A stretch of DNA of 64,000 bases from CAZFLM01 sp964519955 (lineage in GTDB: Bacteria > Armatimonadota > Chthonomonadetes > Chthonomonadales > CAJBBX01), in assembly GCA_964519955.1 (NCBI GenBank), contig CAZFLM010000007.1, positions 1-64,000 of the forward strand. Reading direction: 5' to 3'. The position numbers and the translations under genes were made by a program. Shown piece after piece: positions 7,571 to 16,487 of the stretch. Position 1 is the first letter of the stretch. The number at the start of each line of letters is the position of its first letter. The notes below the pieces were generated by a model. That model worked only from the letters and a program-made list of their open reading frames with translations, searched no databases and had not been told where the DNA came from.

Positions 7571-7579
7571 ACGGCTGGC

Positions 7580-7775
7580 TCACCACAGAGACACGGAGAT
7601 CACGGAGGTCGCACAGAGAACGACATCAGGTGTCATGCCCCTAACACCTACGTCGCGCACACATGGCAAATCCGCACTCACCCACGCGCCTCCCCCGTTG
7701 CGGCCGACTTCAGCCCCCGCCTCCTCTGCCCTTCCTCTGTGCCCCCTCTGTGCGCTCTGTGGCTCTGTGGTGAAC
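7580..7775. repeat. Dispersed CACAGAG-type inverted repeat element
   Basis: The left side (about 7580-7617) reads TCACCACAGAGACACGGAG and then CACAGAG. The right side (about 7733-7775) is its imperfect complement, CTCTGTG repeated and ending GGCTCTGTGGTGAAC. Low-copy versions of this CACAGAG sequence occur between genes in many unrelated environmental genomes. It fills most of the 222-bp gap between the EEP gene and the permease gene, which holds no other feature I can support. Confidence 0.6.
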
Positions 7776-7792
7776 GCGCCGTGGCCCCGGCC

Positions 7793-8683
7793 CTACTGGC
7801 GCAGGCGCGGGTCGAGAACATCCCGCAGCGCGTCGCCGAGGAAGTTGAACGCCAGCACCAGCACGCCCAGCGCCGCCGCCGGGCAGATGAGCAGCATCGG
7901 GGCAGAGCGCAGGTACGGGAGGGCTTCGCTGATCATGCGTCCCCAACTGGGGTAGGGGGGCTGGATGCCGATGCCCAGGAAGCTCAGCGTCGCCTCCGCG
8001 AGGATCACGTTGGCCATGTCCACCGTGACCGCCACGAGGATCGGGCTGAGCATATTAGGCAACAGATGTCTGGTTATGATGCCCCAGTCGCTCACACCTG
8101 CCGCGCGCGCCGCCTCGACGAACTCCTTCTCCCGCAGCGCCAGCGCCTGCCCCCGCACGATGCGCGCCATCCCGGGCCAGTTCACCAGCGCCAGCGCGCA
8201 GAAGACCACCAGGAAGCTCGCGCCGGACGACTGGGGCCGCACGATGCCCACCAGCAGGATCGCGAAGAGCAAGTCGGGAAACGCGAACATGGCGTCCGTC
8301 ACGCGCATCAGGATCGTGTCCCACCAGCCGCGCTTGTACGCCGCCAGCACGCCCAACGACACGCCCAGCAGCAGCTCGATCATCTCGACGATGATGCCAA
8401 CCGACAGCGAGATCCGCGCGCCGTACAGCAGGCGGCTGAGCACGTCCCGCCCGAGGTGGTCAGCGCCCAGGCGGTGCGCGGGGCTCGCCGGAGCGGGGAG
8501 GCTCGTGAGGACGCGGTCCTGCGCGTCGTAGGCGTGGCCGGCGAGCCACGGAGCGAACAGCGCCGCGAGCACGAGCGCCACGATCAGGATGGCGCTAACC
8601 AGGGCGACCGGGTTCCGGGCCAGGCGGCGCAGCACGTCGGAGCCGCGGGCGGGCGCGCTCAGAGAAGCGGCGGTGTCGGTCAT
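7793..8683 (-). CDS. Peptide/nickel-type ABC transporter permease, DppC/OppC family
   Basis: 296 residues. The N-terminal anchor is followed by HRLGADHLGRDVLSRLLYGA, diagnostic of the DppC/OppC half of peptide importers. The EAA loop (FVEAARAAGVSDWGIITRHL) is the contact to the ATPase, and about six membrane segments are visible. It should form a heterodimeric channel with the DppB-type protein encoded just upstream, overlapping by 4 bases (ATGA). No ATP-binding subunit lies in the operon, so ATPases must be encoded elsewhere. Confidence 0.93.
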   Translation of the reverse strand: MTDTAASLSAPARGSDVLRRLARNPVALVSAILIVALVLAALFAPWLAGHAYDAQDRVLTSLPAPASPAHRLGADHLGRDVLSRLLYGARISLSVGIIVEMIELLLGVSLGVLAAYKRGWWDTILMRVTDAMFAFPDLLFAILLVGIVRPQSSGASFLVVFCALALVNWPGMARIVRGQALALREKEFVEAARAAGVSDWGIITRHLLPNMLSPILVAVTVDMANVILAEATLSFLGIGIQPPYPSWGRMISEALPYLRSAPMLLICPAAALGVLVLAFNFLGDALRDVLDPRLRQ

Positions 8684-9615
8684 CCCCGGGCCTCCTCGAA
8701 GCGCACGCGCGGGTCGATGGCCGCGTAGAGCAGGTCCACGGTGAGGTTAACCAGCAGGAAGATGGTCGCCACCAGCAGCGCGACGCCCTGGATCACCGGG
8801 TAGTCGCGCTGGAGGATGGACTGAACCGACTCATACCCGATGCCGGGGATGCGGAACAGGCTCTCGACCACGAACGAGCCGGTGAGCAGGTAGCCGAAGC
8901 TGTTCCCGATCACCGTGAGGACCGGCAGGAACGCGTTCTTCAGCGCATGCCGCCGGATCACCGCCCCGCGCGTGAGCCCCTTCGCGTAGGCGGTCCGGAT
9001 GTAGTCCTGCCGGATCACGTCGAGCATCGAGGAGCGCATCAGGCGGGCCATCAGCGCCGCGGGGCGGACCGCCAGCACGAGCGCCGGCAGCACGGCGTGC
9101 ATCGGCGACTCCCATCCGTCCGAGGGCAGCCAGCCGAGCCAGAGCGCGAAGACGAGCATCAGCACCGGGCCGAGCACGAACGCCGGCGTCGACACGAAGA
9201 GCAGCACCGCGCCCATCACGCCGCGGTCGAGCAGCCCGTTGTGCTTCAGCGCCGCCACGATGCCCGCCGGGATGCCTATGAGCACCGCCAGCGCCATCGC
9301 CAGGCCGGCCAGCGTCGCGGTCGTCGGGAACTGCTCGGCGATCATGCGCGACACGGGCCGGTCGGCATTGGCGTATGAGCGGCCGAGGTCGCCGTGCACC
9401 GCGCCCCAGACGAAGCTGCCGTACTGCACCAGCGCCGGCCTGTCCAGCCCGTACTCATGCTCCAGCCGGCGGCGAGCCTCGGGGTTGCTCTTCTCCCCGA
9501 GCATGATGTCGACCGGGCTGCCCGGAGCCAGGTAGCCGAGGAAGAACGTGACGAGCGACACCACGATCAGGGTCGGGATCGCCAGCAGCAGGCGGTTGCG
9601 GATGAAGGAGAGCAT
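8680..9615 (-). CDS. Peptide/nickel-type ABC transporter permease, DppB/OppB family
   Basis: 311 residues starting MLSFIRNRLLLAIPTLIVVS, the typical DppB first membrane helix. Next come the APGSPVDIMLGEKSNPEARR extracytoplasmic stretch, six membrane segments and an EAA loop (DYIRTAYAKGLTRGAVIRRH). It pairs with the DppC-type permease whose start overlaps its stop. The binding protein gene lies 19 bases upstream in the same operon. The substrate class (oligopeptide, dipeptide or glycan-derived oligomer) cannot be inferred from the permease. Confidence 0.93.
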   Translation of the reverse strand: MLSFIRNRLLLAIPTLIVVSLVTFFLGYLAPGSPVDIMLGEKSNPEARRRLEHEYGLDRPALVQYGSFVWGAVHGDLGRSYANADRPVSRMIAEQFPTTATLAGLAMALAVLIGIPAGIVAALKHNGLLDRGVMGAVLLFVSTPAFVLGPVLMLVFALWLGWLPSDGWESPMHAVLPALVLAVRPAALMARLMRSSMLDVIRQDYIRTAYAKGLTRGAVIRRHALKNAFLPVLTVIGNSFGYLLTGSFVVESLFRIPGIGYESVQSILQRDYPVIQGVALLVATIFLLVNLTVDLLYAAIDPRVRFEEARG

Positions 9616-9634
9616 CTCGGCGGCAGCCCCAGGC

Positions 9635-11230
9635 CTACTTGCGGCCGGCGACGGTCGTCGTCACGTGCGGCAGGTGGCCCATCAGCGAGTCGCGGATGCC
9701 CTTCACCCACGGCTTGTGCAGCTCCAGGTCGCGCTGGAAGTAGATGCACACCCACGGCGCGTCCTCCACCGCGATCTTCTCCGCCTTCCGGTACAGCTCC
9801 AGCCGCTTCGCCTGGTTCGGCTCCACGTCGGCCTGGTCGCACAGCTTGTCGAACTCGGGATTGCTGTAGTTGAAGTTGTTCTCCCACGAGCCCGAGCGCA
9901 GCAGCACGGAGAGGAAGTTCTGCGGGTCGACGTAGTCGGCCGACCAGCGCACATGCGCACAGGGCACGGTCTTGCTGTTGAGCTGCTTCAGGAACTGGGC
10001 CCACTCCACCTGCTGCACGTCGGCCTCGACGCCCAGGTTCCGCTTCAGGTCGTCGCGGATCGCCATCACGCCATCCTCGACCTGCTTCATCCCCTGGCGG
10101 TAGTAGATGGTGAGCTTCGGCATCCCCTTGCCACCAGGGTAGCCCGCCTCGGCCAGGAGCTTCGCGGCCGCCGCCGGGTCGTACTTCAGGCCCACCAGCT
10201 TCTCGTCGTAGCCCGGCAGGCCAGGCGGGAGGACGCCCTCCGCCCTCGTGGCCGCGCCCTTCAGCGCGAGGCGGATCAACTGGTCCTTGTCCACCGCCAT
10301 GGCGAACGCGCGGCGGACGCGGCGATCGGCGAATGGCTTGTACGCCTTCGGGTTCATGCCCAGGTACCAGATAGCCGCGCGCTGGAACTCCTTGAGCTGG
10401 CCGTTCAGTTCCGGGTTGCCCTTGATGCGGTCGAGATCCGAGCGCTGCACATCCGTCATGTCGGTGCCGCCGCTCTCGTACTTGGTCTGCCGCGCGTTCG
10501 TGTCGGTCAGGATCGGCCGCTCGATGCCATCCAGCAGGGGCGCGCCGCCATGGTACTCCTTGTTCGCCACCAGGCTCACGCTGTAACCGCTGCGGTACTC
10601 CTTCAGCTTGAACGGCCCTGTGCCGACCATCGTCTTCTCATCGAACTTGCCGCCGTTCTTCTCGATCGCCTCGCGGCAGACCGCGTACGCGCAGGGGTAG
10701 GTGAGCATGCCGAGGAAGTACGGCTTCCGCTTCTTGATCGTGATCTGCAGCGTGTGGTCGTCCGGCGCCTTCACCCCGGCGAGCGTCGTCGCCTTCTCGT
10801 GCGCCAGTTCGTCCGAGCCGACGATGTCGCCCAGATACGTGAGCGCGACCGGCGCCTTCAGCGCGCGCGTCAGGCTGTAGACGAAGTCCTGCGCCACGAG
10901 CCTGCGCTTGTACGGCTCCTGGAAGGTCACGTTGTCGCGGATCTTGAACGTGTAGGTGCGGCCGTCGTCGCTGACCTTCCAGCTCTCCGCCAGGTTCGGC
11001 ACGATCTCGCTCTTGTCGTTCCACTGCACCAGGCCCTCGAAGATCTGGAACAGCAGGTCGATCGTGTCGCCGTCCTGCACCTCGGCCGGGTCAAGTCGCG
11101 TCGGCGCGGTCTGCATCGCGTACCGCAGCACGTTGCCGCCCCCGGCGCCGCCCGCACCACCCTTGGGGCCGCAGCCCGCCGCCGCGCACAACGCCGCAAT
11201 AGCCACCACGAGCCACGCTGCCCGCGCCAT
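9635..11230 (-). CDS. Extracellular solute-binding lipoprotein, family 5 (peptide/oligosaccharide)
   Basis: 531 residues. The start at 11230 gives a lipoprotein signal peptide (MARAAWLVVAIAALCAAAGC, mature Cys20) and lies downstream of GAGGGGACGG. A farther upstream start would add an implausible leader. The body is a typical SBP_bac_5 protein: LRYAMQTAPTRLDPAEVQ, IFEGLVQWNDKSEIVPNLAE, YTFKIRDNVTFQ, RRVRRAFAMAVDKDQLI and YVDPQNFLSVLLRSGSWENN. It captures substrate outside the membrane for the DppB/DppC-type permeases that follow. First gene of a three-gene operon. Confidence 0.93.
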   Translation of the reverse strand: MARAAWLVVAIAALCAAAGCGPKGGAGGAGGGNVLRYAMQTAPTRLDPAEVQDGDTIDLLFQIFEGLVQWNDKSEIVPNLAESWKVSDDGRTYTFKIRDNVTFQEPYKRRLVAQDFVYSLTRALKAPVALTYLGDIVGSDELAHEKATTLAGVKAPDDHTLQITIKKRKPYFLGMLTYPCAYAVCREAIEKNGGKFDEKTMVGTGPFKLKEYRSGYSVSLVANKEYHGGAPLLDGIERPILTDTNARQTKYESGGTDMTDVQRSDLDRIKGNPELNGQLKEFQRAAIWYLGMNPKAYKPFADRRVRRAFAMAVDKDQLIRLALKGAATRAEGVLPPGLPGYDEKLVGLKYDPAAAAKLLAEAGYPGGKGMPKLTIYYRQGMKQVEDGVMAIRDDLKRNLGVEADVQQVEWAQFLKQLNSKTVPCAHVRWSADYVDPQNFLSVLLRSGSWENNFNYSNPEFDKLCDQADVEPNQAKRLELYRKAEKIAVEDAPWVCIYFQRDLELHKPWVKGIRDSLMGHLPHVTTTVAGRK

Positions 11231-11518
11231 CGAGTTCCGTCCCCTCACGTCGCCCTCCCAACCCCCGAATGCAACCACCGACGAACACAGACACACACAG
11301 ATAGCGGCTCGAAGGAACCGCGGATGAACGCAGATACCTGCGACGGACAACCCCAACCCCCGCAGGGGGTTTCGCGCTTAGCAGGCCGGCGTTTCAACGC
11401 CGGACGCCCTACACCGGACGCCACGCGCCGGCAACCCCGCACTGGCGCCACCACGCCTGCTCTACGCTGAGCCCACTCATCGCCGTTTCGACAACCCGGC
11501 CCCGTTTCCCTTGGCGCG
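11231..11518. other. Intergenic region with degenerate repeats and a hairpin
   Basis: No gene seen. At about 11279-11345 lie ACGAACACAGACACACACAG and CCGCGGATGAACGCAGATAC, resembling dispersed ACACGGATGAACGC-type repeats of environmental genomes. At 11386-11403 CCGGCGTT-TC-AACGCCGG forms a perfect 8-bp hairpin. The promoter of the lipoprotein operon should also lie here, but I cannot pick it out. Confidence 0.4.
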
Positions 11519-11548
11519 TTGCCCGCGGGGCCTCCCGGAGCGTATACT
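11519..11548 (+). promoter_or_regulatory. Sigma-70-type promoter of the aminotransferase gene
   Basis: TTGCCC (11519-11524), an 18-nt spacer and a near-consensus TATACT (11543-11548) lie 50 bases upstream of the aminotransferase ATG at 11599. The gene has an AGAGGA site at about 11588-11593. Confidence 0.6.
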
Positions 11549-11598
11549 AGTGCGCAATACCAGACGGGACGTCCAGTCGGCCCTACGAGAGGATCGCC

Positions 11599-12804
11599 AT
11601 GTCATCGCCCTTCGCCAGCATCGCCGCCGCGCCCCCGGACCCCATCCTCGGGCTCACCGAAGCGTTCAACGCGGACACGAATCCCAGCAAGGTTAACCTT
11701 GGAGTGGGAGTCTACCAGAACGGAGAGGGGAAGGTGCCCGTTCTGAAGGCGTATCGCGAGGCGGAGAAGCGCTGGCTGGCGAGCGAGAACACGAAGGCCT
11801 ATCTCCCCATCGACGGCTCGACGGCCTACATCAAAGAAGTGCAGAAGCTCCTCTTCGGCGCCGATTCCCCGGTCATCGCCGAGGGTCGCGCCGTGACGGC
11901 TCAGTGCCTGGGAGGCACGGGCGCGCTCAAGGTCGGCGCCGACTTTCTCCGCCGCTTCCTGCCCAATGCTGCCGTCTGGATCAGCGCGCCGAGCTGGGAG
12001 AACCACAAGGCGCTCTTCGAGGCCGCCGGCTTCACCGTGAACTCCTACGCCTACTACGACGCGAACACGCGTGGGCTCGATTGGGACGCGATGGCGGCCT
12101 CGCTCAAGCAGATCCCCGCCGGCGACGTCGTCGTGCTGCACGCCTGCTGCCACAACCCAACGGGCGTCGACCTGAACGCGGCGCAGTGGGCGGCCGTGGT
12201 CGACATCGTGCGTGAGCGCGGCCTGGTACCGTTCGTCGACTTCGCCTACCAGGGCTTTGCCGAGGGCCTCGAGCAGGATGCCACGGCCGTGCGGACGTTC
12301 GCGGCGTCGGGCATCCCGTTCGTCGCGGCCAGCTCCTTCTCCAAGAACTTCTCGGTGTACCGCGAGAGGGTGGGGGCGCTGAACATCGTCACCGCCGACA
12401 AGGACGAGGCCGCTCGCGTGCGTAGCCAGATGAAGCGCGTCATCCGCACCAACTACTCGAACCCCGCGTCGCACGGCGCCTCCGTCGTGGCCACCGCGCT
12501 GGGCGATCCTGAGCTGCGGGCGCTCTGGGAGACCGAGGTGTGCGAGATGCGCGAGCGCATCCACTCGATCCGCGCCCGCTTCGTGACGACGCTCCGCGAG
12601 CAGGGCGCACCGCGCGACTTCGGCTTCATCGAGCAGCAGCGCGGCATGTTCTCGTTCACCGGCCTCGACGTGGACACGGTGCGCAAGCTGCGTGCGGAGC
12701 GTTCCCTCTACATCGTCGACAGCGGCCGCATCTGCGTGGCGGCGCTGAACGAGAGGAACCTGCCGTACGTATGTGAGTCCATCGTAGCGGCCCTCAAGTC
12801 CTGA
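11599..12804 (+). CDS. Aspartate/aromatic aminotransferase (class I, PLP)
   Basis: 401 residues, the size and order of the AspC/TyrB subgroup. It opens PPDPILGLTEAFNADTNPSK with VNLGVGVYQNGEGKVPVL, typical of AspC/TyrB rather than of the Ib class. HNPTGVD and the PLP-lysine motif SFSKNFSVYRERVG (Lys249) follow, with a C-terminal MFSFTGLD and SGRICVAALN. The reaction is amino-group exchange between aspartate or an aromatic amino acid and 2-oxoglutarate. Aspartate and tyrosine/phenylalanine specificity cannot be separated here. It is probably a single transcription unit with its own promoter. Confidence 0.9.
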   Translation: MSSPFASIAAAPPDPILGLTEAFNADTNPSKVNLGVGVYQNGEGKVPVLKAYREAEKRWLASENTKAYLPIDGSTAYIKEVQKLLFGADSPVIAEGRAVTAQCLGGTGALKVGADFLRRFLPNAAVWISAPSWENHKALFEAAGFTVNSYAYYDANTRGLDWDAMAASLKQIPAGDVVVLHACCHNPTGVDLNAAQWAAVVDIVRERGLVPFVDFAYQGFAEGLEQDATAVRTFAASGIPFVAASSFSKNFSVYRERVGALNIVTADKDEAARVRSQMKRVIRTNYSNPASHGASVVATALGDPELRALWETEVCEMRERIHSIRARFVTTLREQGAPRDFGFIEQQRGMFSFTGLDVDTVRKLRAERSLYIVDSGRICVAALNERNLPYVCESIVAALKS

Positions 12805-12848
12805 CGCCGGCACCCGCAGCCAACCGGGCGACCGAGCGCACTTGCTGA

Positions 12849-12876
12849 AGCGGAGAGGGCCCCGGTCCTCTCCGCT
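12849..12876 (+). terminator. Hairpin between aminotransferase and the polysaccharide gene
   Basis: AGCGGAGAGG (12849-12858) pairs perfectly with CCTCTCCGCT (12867-12876) across an 8-nt loop. It lies 45 bases after the aminotransferase stop and only 17 bases before the next ATG. There is no T tract, so it may terminate inefficiently or instead shape the 5' end of the following message. Confidence 0.5.
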
Positions 12877-12893
12877 CGCAGATTCGGGAACCC

Positions 12894-15800
12894 ATGACAT
12901 CGCCCTCACCGACCCGACCCGTCTTCTACGACGAGGACCGCCGCCGCTGGACGTGGGTCCTCCGCCTCGGCGCGGCTGGGCTGTTCGTTGCCTCCATCTT
13001 CCTGAGCGTCTTCGTCGTCAGCGTCGTGGCTCTGCCGCTGCTCCCGCACAACGCCCTGCCCAAGTCGCACGCGCTCGACACGACCGCCGACCCCATCCTC
13101 ACGAACCGTGCCCAGGCCAAGCGGCGATTCGATGCGGGCATCAAGCGGCGGGACCTCGACCGGCAGGCGGCCGCGGACCTGCGCGCCGAGCGCCGACGCC
13201 TGCTCGTGCGTCGCGACGCGGCCGAGAAGCGCCGCCTCGCCGCGCCCGCCGGCAGCCGGATCCACCCGCCGGTCGTCGCCGCCTTCTACGTGAACTGGGA
13301 GCAGACATCCCTCGGGTCGCTGCACAAGCACGTCGACCAGCTCACGCACTTCATCCCAGAGTGGCTCCACCTCACGCGCGACGGCAAGGGGTTCACCGAC
13401 AGCCGCACCCAGGAAGACCGGGTCGACGTCGAGCCCTTCGTCCGCGCGCACGGGGTGCCGATCCTGCCCATCCTCAACAACTTCATCGTGCAGCAGGGGA
13501 TGATGGAGCGAGGCGCGTGGGATGCCGCCGCCGGCCACCGCCTCCTCGCCGACCCGGTCGCACGCACCAGGCTCATCGCCAGCTTGCGGGACTTCGTGAT
13601 GGCCCGAAGGTGGCAGGGCATCAACCTGGACCTGGAGACGCTCGACGCCGGTGACCGCGACCTCCTGACCGCCTTCGTGCGCGAGCTGGCCGCGGCATTC
13701 CATGGGAAGGGCCTCATCGTCTCCCAGGACATCCAGCCCGAGGACGAGGCGTTCGACATCGCCGCGCTCGCCGCCGTCAACGACTTCCTGGTGCCCATGC
13801 TCTACGACGAGCACTCGTCCGGAGACGAGAACGGGGCAGGCAGCATCGCAGGCATCCCGTGGACCCGCACGACGCTCGACGCCTTGCTCAAGAAGGCGCC
13901 CGCCAACAAGCTGGTCCTCGGCCTGGGCAACTACGCCTACGACTGGAAGAAGGGCCAGATCACCGCGGAGTCCATGACCTACCAGTCCGCTGTGGTTCAG
14001 GCCAAGGAGTCGCTCGATCCGGATGACCCGCGCATGGGGCGGATCGAGATGGACCGCAAGTCGCTGAACCCCATGTACCGCTACCTCGACGACTCGGGCG
14101 CCGAGCACGTCGTGTGGATGCTCGATGCGGCCTCCACCTACAACCAGCTCCAGGTCGCCCGCCACCGTGGGACCGCAGGCGTGGCGCTGTGGTACATGGG
14201 CGCCGAAGACCCCGGCGTGTGGGATGTGATCGGATCGTCCACCATCGAACGGGACCGCGGCGACGACATCGACAAGGGGCTGCTGGCCGGCCTCCACTAC
14301 GGTCAGTCGTCGGAGGTGGAGTTCGAGGGCGAGGGCGAGCTGCTGCAGATCGAAGCCGCGCCATCGGACGGCAACCGGGCCATCCGCCGCGACCCGGCCA
14401 GCGGCTTCATCGTGGGCGAGAGCTACTTCTCCTACCCGTCCGGCTGGGTGGTGCGCCGCTACGGCGATGCTCCGAAGAAGGTGGTGCTCACGTTCGACGA
14501 CGGCCCCGACTCGCGCTGGACGCCCCGCATCCTGGACATCCTGAAGCGGGAGGGCGTGAAGGCCACGTTCTTCGTCGTGGGCGAGAGCGTCGAGCACAAC
14601 CCCGCGATCGTGGCGCGCATGTGGGACGAGGGCCACGAGATCGGCAACCACTCGTACACGCACGCGAACCTGGCCCTCACCGGACAGGAGCGCACGCTCC
14701 TGGAGATTGCCGCCACTCAGCGCGCCATCGAGGCGGTGACCGGCCACACCACGACGCTCTTCCGGCCGCCGTACGCCATCGACGTGGAGCCGCGCACCGG
14801 CAGCGACCTGCGTTCCATCCGCCTCGCGGAGAAGTACAACTTCATCGCCGTGGGCGAGAAGAACGACCCGCAGGACTGGAACCTGTTCAAGCCCGGTCCC
14901 GACGGACATCCGATGCACCGAACCACGCGCGACATCGTGGACGCGGTGTGGCGCGATCGCGACCTGGGCTCGATCATCCTCCTGCACGACGGGGGAGGGG
15001 ACCGTTCCGCCACCCTCGAAGCCCTGCCCCTCATCATCGAGCGCCTCAAGGCGGCCGGCTACCAGTTCGTCACCATCGCGCAACTGCGCGGTGTTTCGCG
15101 CGAAACCATGTTCCCCCGCATCACCGGCACGGAGTTGGCCCTCGTCGGCGTCGACAAGTGGGTGTTCGCGACGGTCTACACGGCGCAGCTCATCCTGGTG
15201 ACGCTCTTCGGTCTCTCTGTCATCCTGGGTGTCTCCCGCCAGGCCATCTTCGCCGTGCTCGCCCTCATCCAGTTGCGCCGCGAGCGCCGGCGCTTCGCCG
15301 CCCCGGGGCCGCCATACCACCCGACCGTCAGCGTCGTCATCGCGGCCTACAACGAGGAGAAGGTCATCTGCCGGACGGTCTGCACGATATTGGAAGGCGA
15401 CTACCCGGACGCGCAGGTCGTGGTGGTGGATGACGGCAGCAAGGACGGCACCTACGACGCGGTGGCGTCCACGTTCGCGGGCGATCCGCGCGTCGTCGCC
15501 ATCCGCAAGGAGAACGGCGGCAAGGCGTCGGCCCTGAACCGCGGGCTCCAGGTGGCCACCGGCGAGGTGATCGTCGCGCTCGACGCCGACACGCTCTTCG
15601 CGCCGGACACCGTTTCGCGCCTCGTGCGGCACTTCGTCGACCCGACGGTTGGAGCCGTCTCCGGCAACGTGCGGGTCGGCAACATCCGCAACATCCTGAC
15701 GCGCTGGCAGGCGCTGGAGTACATCACCAGCCAGAACTTCGACCGCCGCGCCTACGACCTGCTGAACTGCATCACGGTGGTGCCGGGCGCGGTCGGCGCG

Positions 15801-16385
15801 TGGCGGCGGTCGGCACTCGAACAGGTGGGCGGGTACACGCACGACACGCTGGCAGAGGACACCGACATCACCTGGCGGGTGCGCCGCGCCGGCTTCCGCA
15901 TCGTCAACGACAGCACCGCCCTGGCCTACACCGAGGCGCCCGAGACGCTGAAGGACCTGGCCCGCCAGCGCTTCCGCTGGGCGTTCGGCACGCTGCAGTG
16001 CCTCTGGAAGCACCGCGCCGCCACGTTCCGGCACGGGGCCTTCGGCTGGGTCGCCATGCCGAGCCTGTGGATGTACCAGATCCTCTTCCCGGCCATCTCG
16101 CCGGCGATGGACGTCGCCATGATCTGGTCGCTCTTCGCCGGCAACCTGGCGCACGTGGGGGTGTACTACCTGTTCACGGTCTGCTTCGAGCTGCTCGGCG
16201 CCGCGCTCGCGGTGAGGATGGACGGCGCCAACCCGCGCCTGCTGCCGTGGCTCCTGCTGCAGCGCCTCGTCTACCGCCAGCTCATGTACTACGTGATCCT
16301 GAAGTCGATCGTGGTAGCCATCCGCGGCCACCACGTCGGCTGGGGCAAGCTGGACCGCCGCGGAACGGCGGAGGTCGCCGGATAG
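12894..16385 (+). CDS. Trifunctional polysaccharide protein: GH18-like, CE4 deacetylase and GT2 synthase
   Basis: 1,163 residues. A membrane anchor (about 20-45) leads to a GH18-like barrel (about 120-470) with GINLDLE at 242, which keeps the catalytic Glu and preceding Asp but has Asn at the first conserved Asp. A NodB polysaccharide deacetylase (about 525-720) follows, with TFDDGPD at 533 and HSYTH at 585. After a membrane helix (about 750-775) a processive family-2 glycosyltransferase begins near 808, with DDGS (846), DAD (896), EDTD (about 988) and QRFRW (1025), then C-terminal membrane helices. The layout suggests synthesis of a beta-linked N-acetylhexosamine polymer, its partial deacetylation and its trimming, as PgaA-D do with separate proteins. 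The same order of domains occurs in other phyla. It lies 102 bases before the three STN-like genes. Confidence 0.88.
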   Translation: MTSPSPTRPVFYDEDRRRWTWVLRLGAAGLFVASIFLSVFVVSVVALPLLPHNALPKSHALDTTADPILTNRAQAKRRFDAGIKRRDLDRQAAADLRAERRRLLVRRDAAEKRRLAAPAGSRIHPPVVAAFYVNWEQTSLGSLHKHVDQLTHFIPEWLHLTRDGKGFTDSRTQEDRVDVEPFVRAHGVPILPILNNFIVQQGMMERGAWDAAAGHRLLADPVARTRLIASLRDFVMARRWQGINLDLETLDAGDRDLLTAFVRELAAAFHGKGLIVSQDIQPEDEAFDIAALAAVNDFLVPMLYDEHSSGDENGAGSIAGIPWTRTTLDALLKKAPANKLVLGLGNYAYDWKKGQITAESMTYQSAVVQAKESLDPDDPRMGRIEMDRKSLNPMYRYLDDSGAEHVVWMLDAASTYNQLQVARHRGTAGVALWYMGAEDPGVWDVIGSSTIERDRGDDIDKGLLAGLHYGQSSEVEFEGEGELLQIEAAPSDGNRAIRRDPASGFIVGESYFSYPSGWVVRRYGDAPKKVVLTFDDGPDSRWTPRILDILKREGVKATFFVVGESVEHNPAIVARMWDEGHEIGNHSYTHANLALTGQERTLLEIAATQRAIEAVTGHTTTLFRPPYAIDVEPRTGSDLRSIRLAEKYNFIAVGEKNDPQDWNLFKPGPDGHPMHRTTRDIVDAVWRDRDLGSIILLHDGGGDRSATLEALPLIIERLKAAGYQFVTIAQLRGVSRETMFPRITGTELALVGVDKWVFATVYTAQLILVTLFGLSVILGVSRQAIFAVLALIQLRRERRRFAAPGPPYHPTVSVVIAAYNEEKVICRTVCTILEGDYPDAQVVVVDDGSKDGTYDAVASTFAGDPRVVAIRKENGGKASALNRGLQVATGEVIVALDADTLFAPDTVSRLVRHFVDPTVGAVSGNVRVGNIRNILTRWQALEYITSQNFDRRAYDLLNCITVVPGAVGAWRRSALEQVGGYTHDTLAEDTDITWRVRRAGFRIVNDSTALAYTEAPETLKDLARQRFRWAFGTLQCLWKHRAATFRHGAFGWVAMPSLWMYQILFPAISPAMDVAMIWSLFAGNLAHVGVYYLFTVCFELLGAALAVRMDGANPRLLPWLLLQRLVYRQLMYYVILKSIVVAIRGHHVGWGKLDRRGTAEVAG
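15092..15107. promoter_or_regulatory. Possible third parS-like site inside a coding region
   Basis: TGTTTCGCGCGAAACC has the GTTTC and GAAAC arms of parS around a GCGC centre (13 of 16 matches to the consensus). It is read in frame as Val-Ser-Arg-Glu-Thr, the peptide that parS sites commonly encode. It differs from the two sites near parB at the centre, so it may be weaker or fortuitous. Confidence 0.4.
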
Positions 16386-16487
16386 TCTCCATCCGTATGG
16401 CGCCCGTCACCGGGTGATGCCGTCTGCCACGCCCTGCCGTTCGTGTCGCCAGCAGTCACGTCCGCTGCTCTCCGGGAGGAGCACACG

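Noticed and set aside
12906..16334. A 1,142-codon open frame on the minus strand inside the polysaccharide fusion gene
   Set aside because: GC-rich codons on the plus strand leave antisense frames open. The product is rich in Arg, Val, His and Asp with no domain, while the plus-strand frame has complete GH18, CE4 and GT2 motifs.
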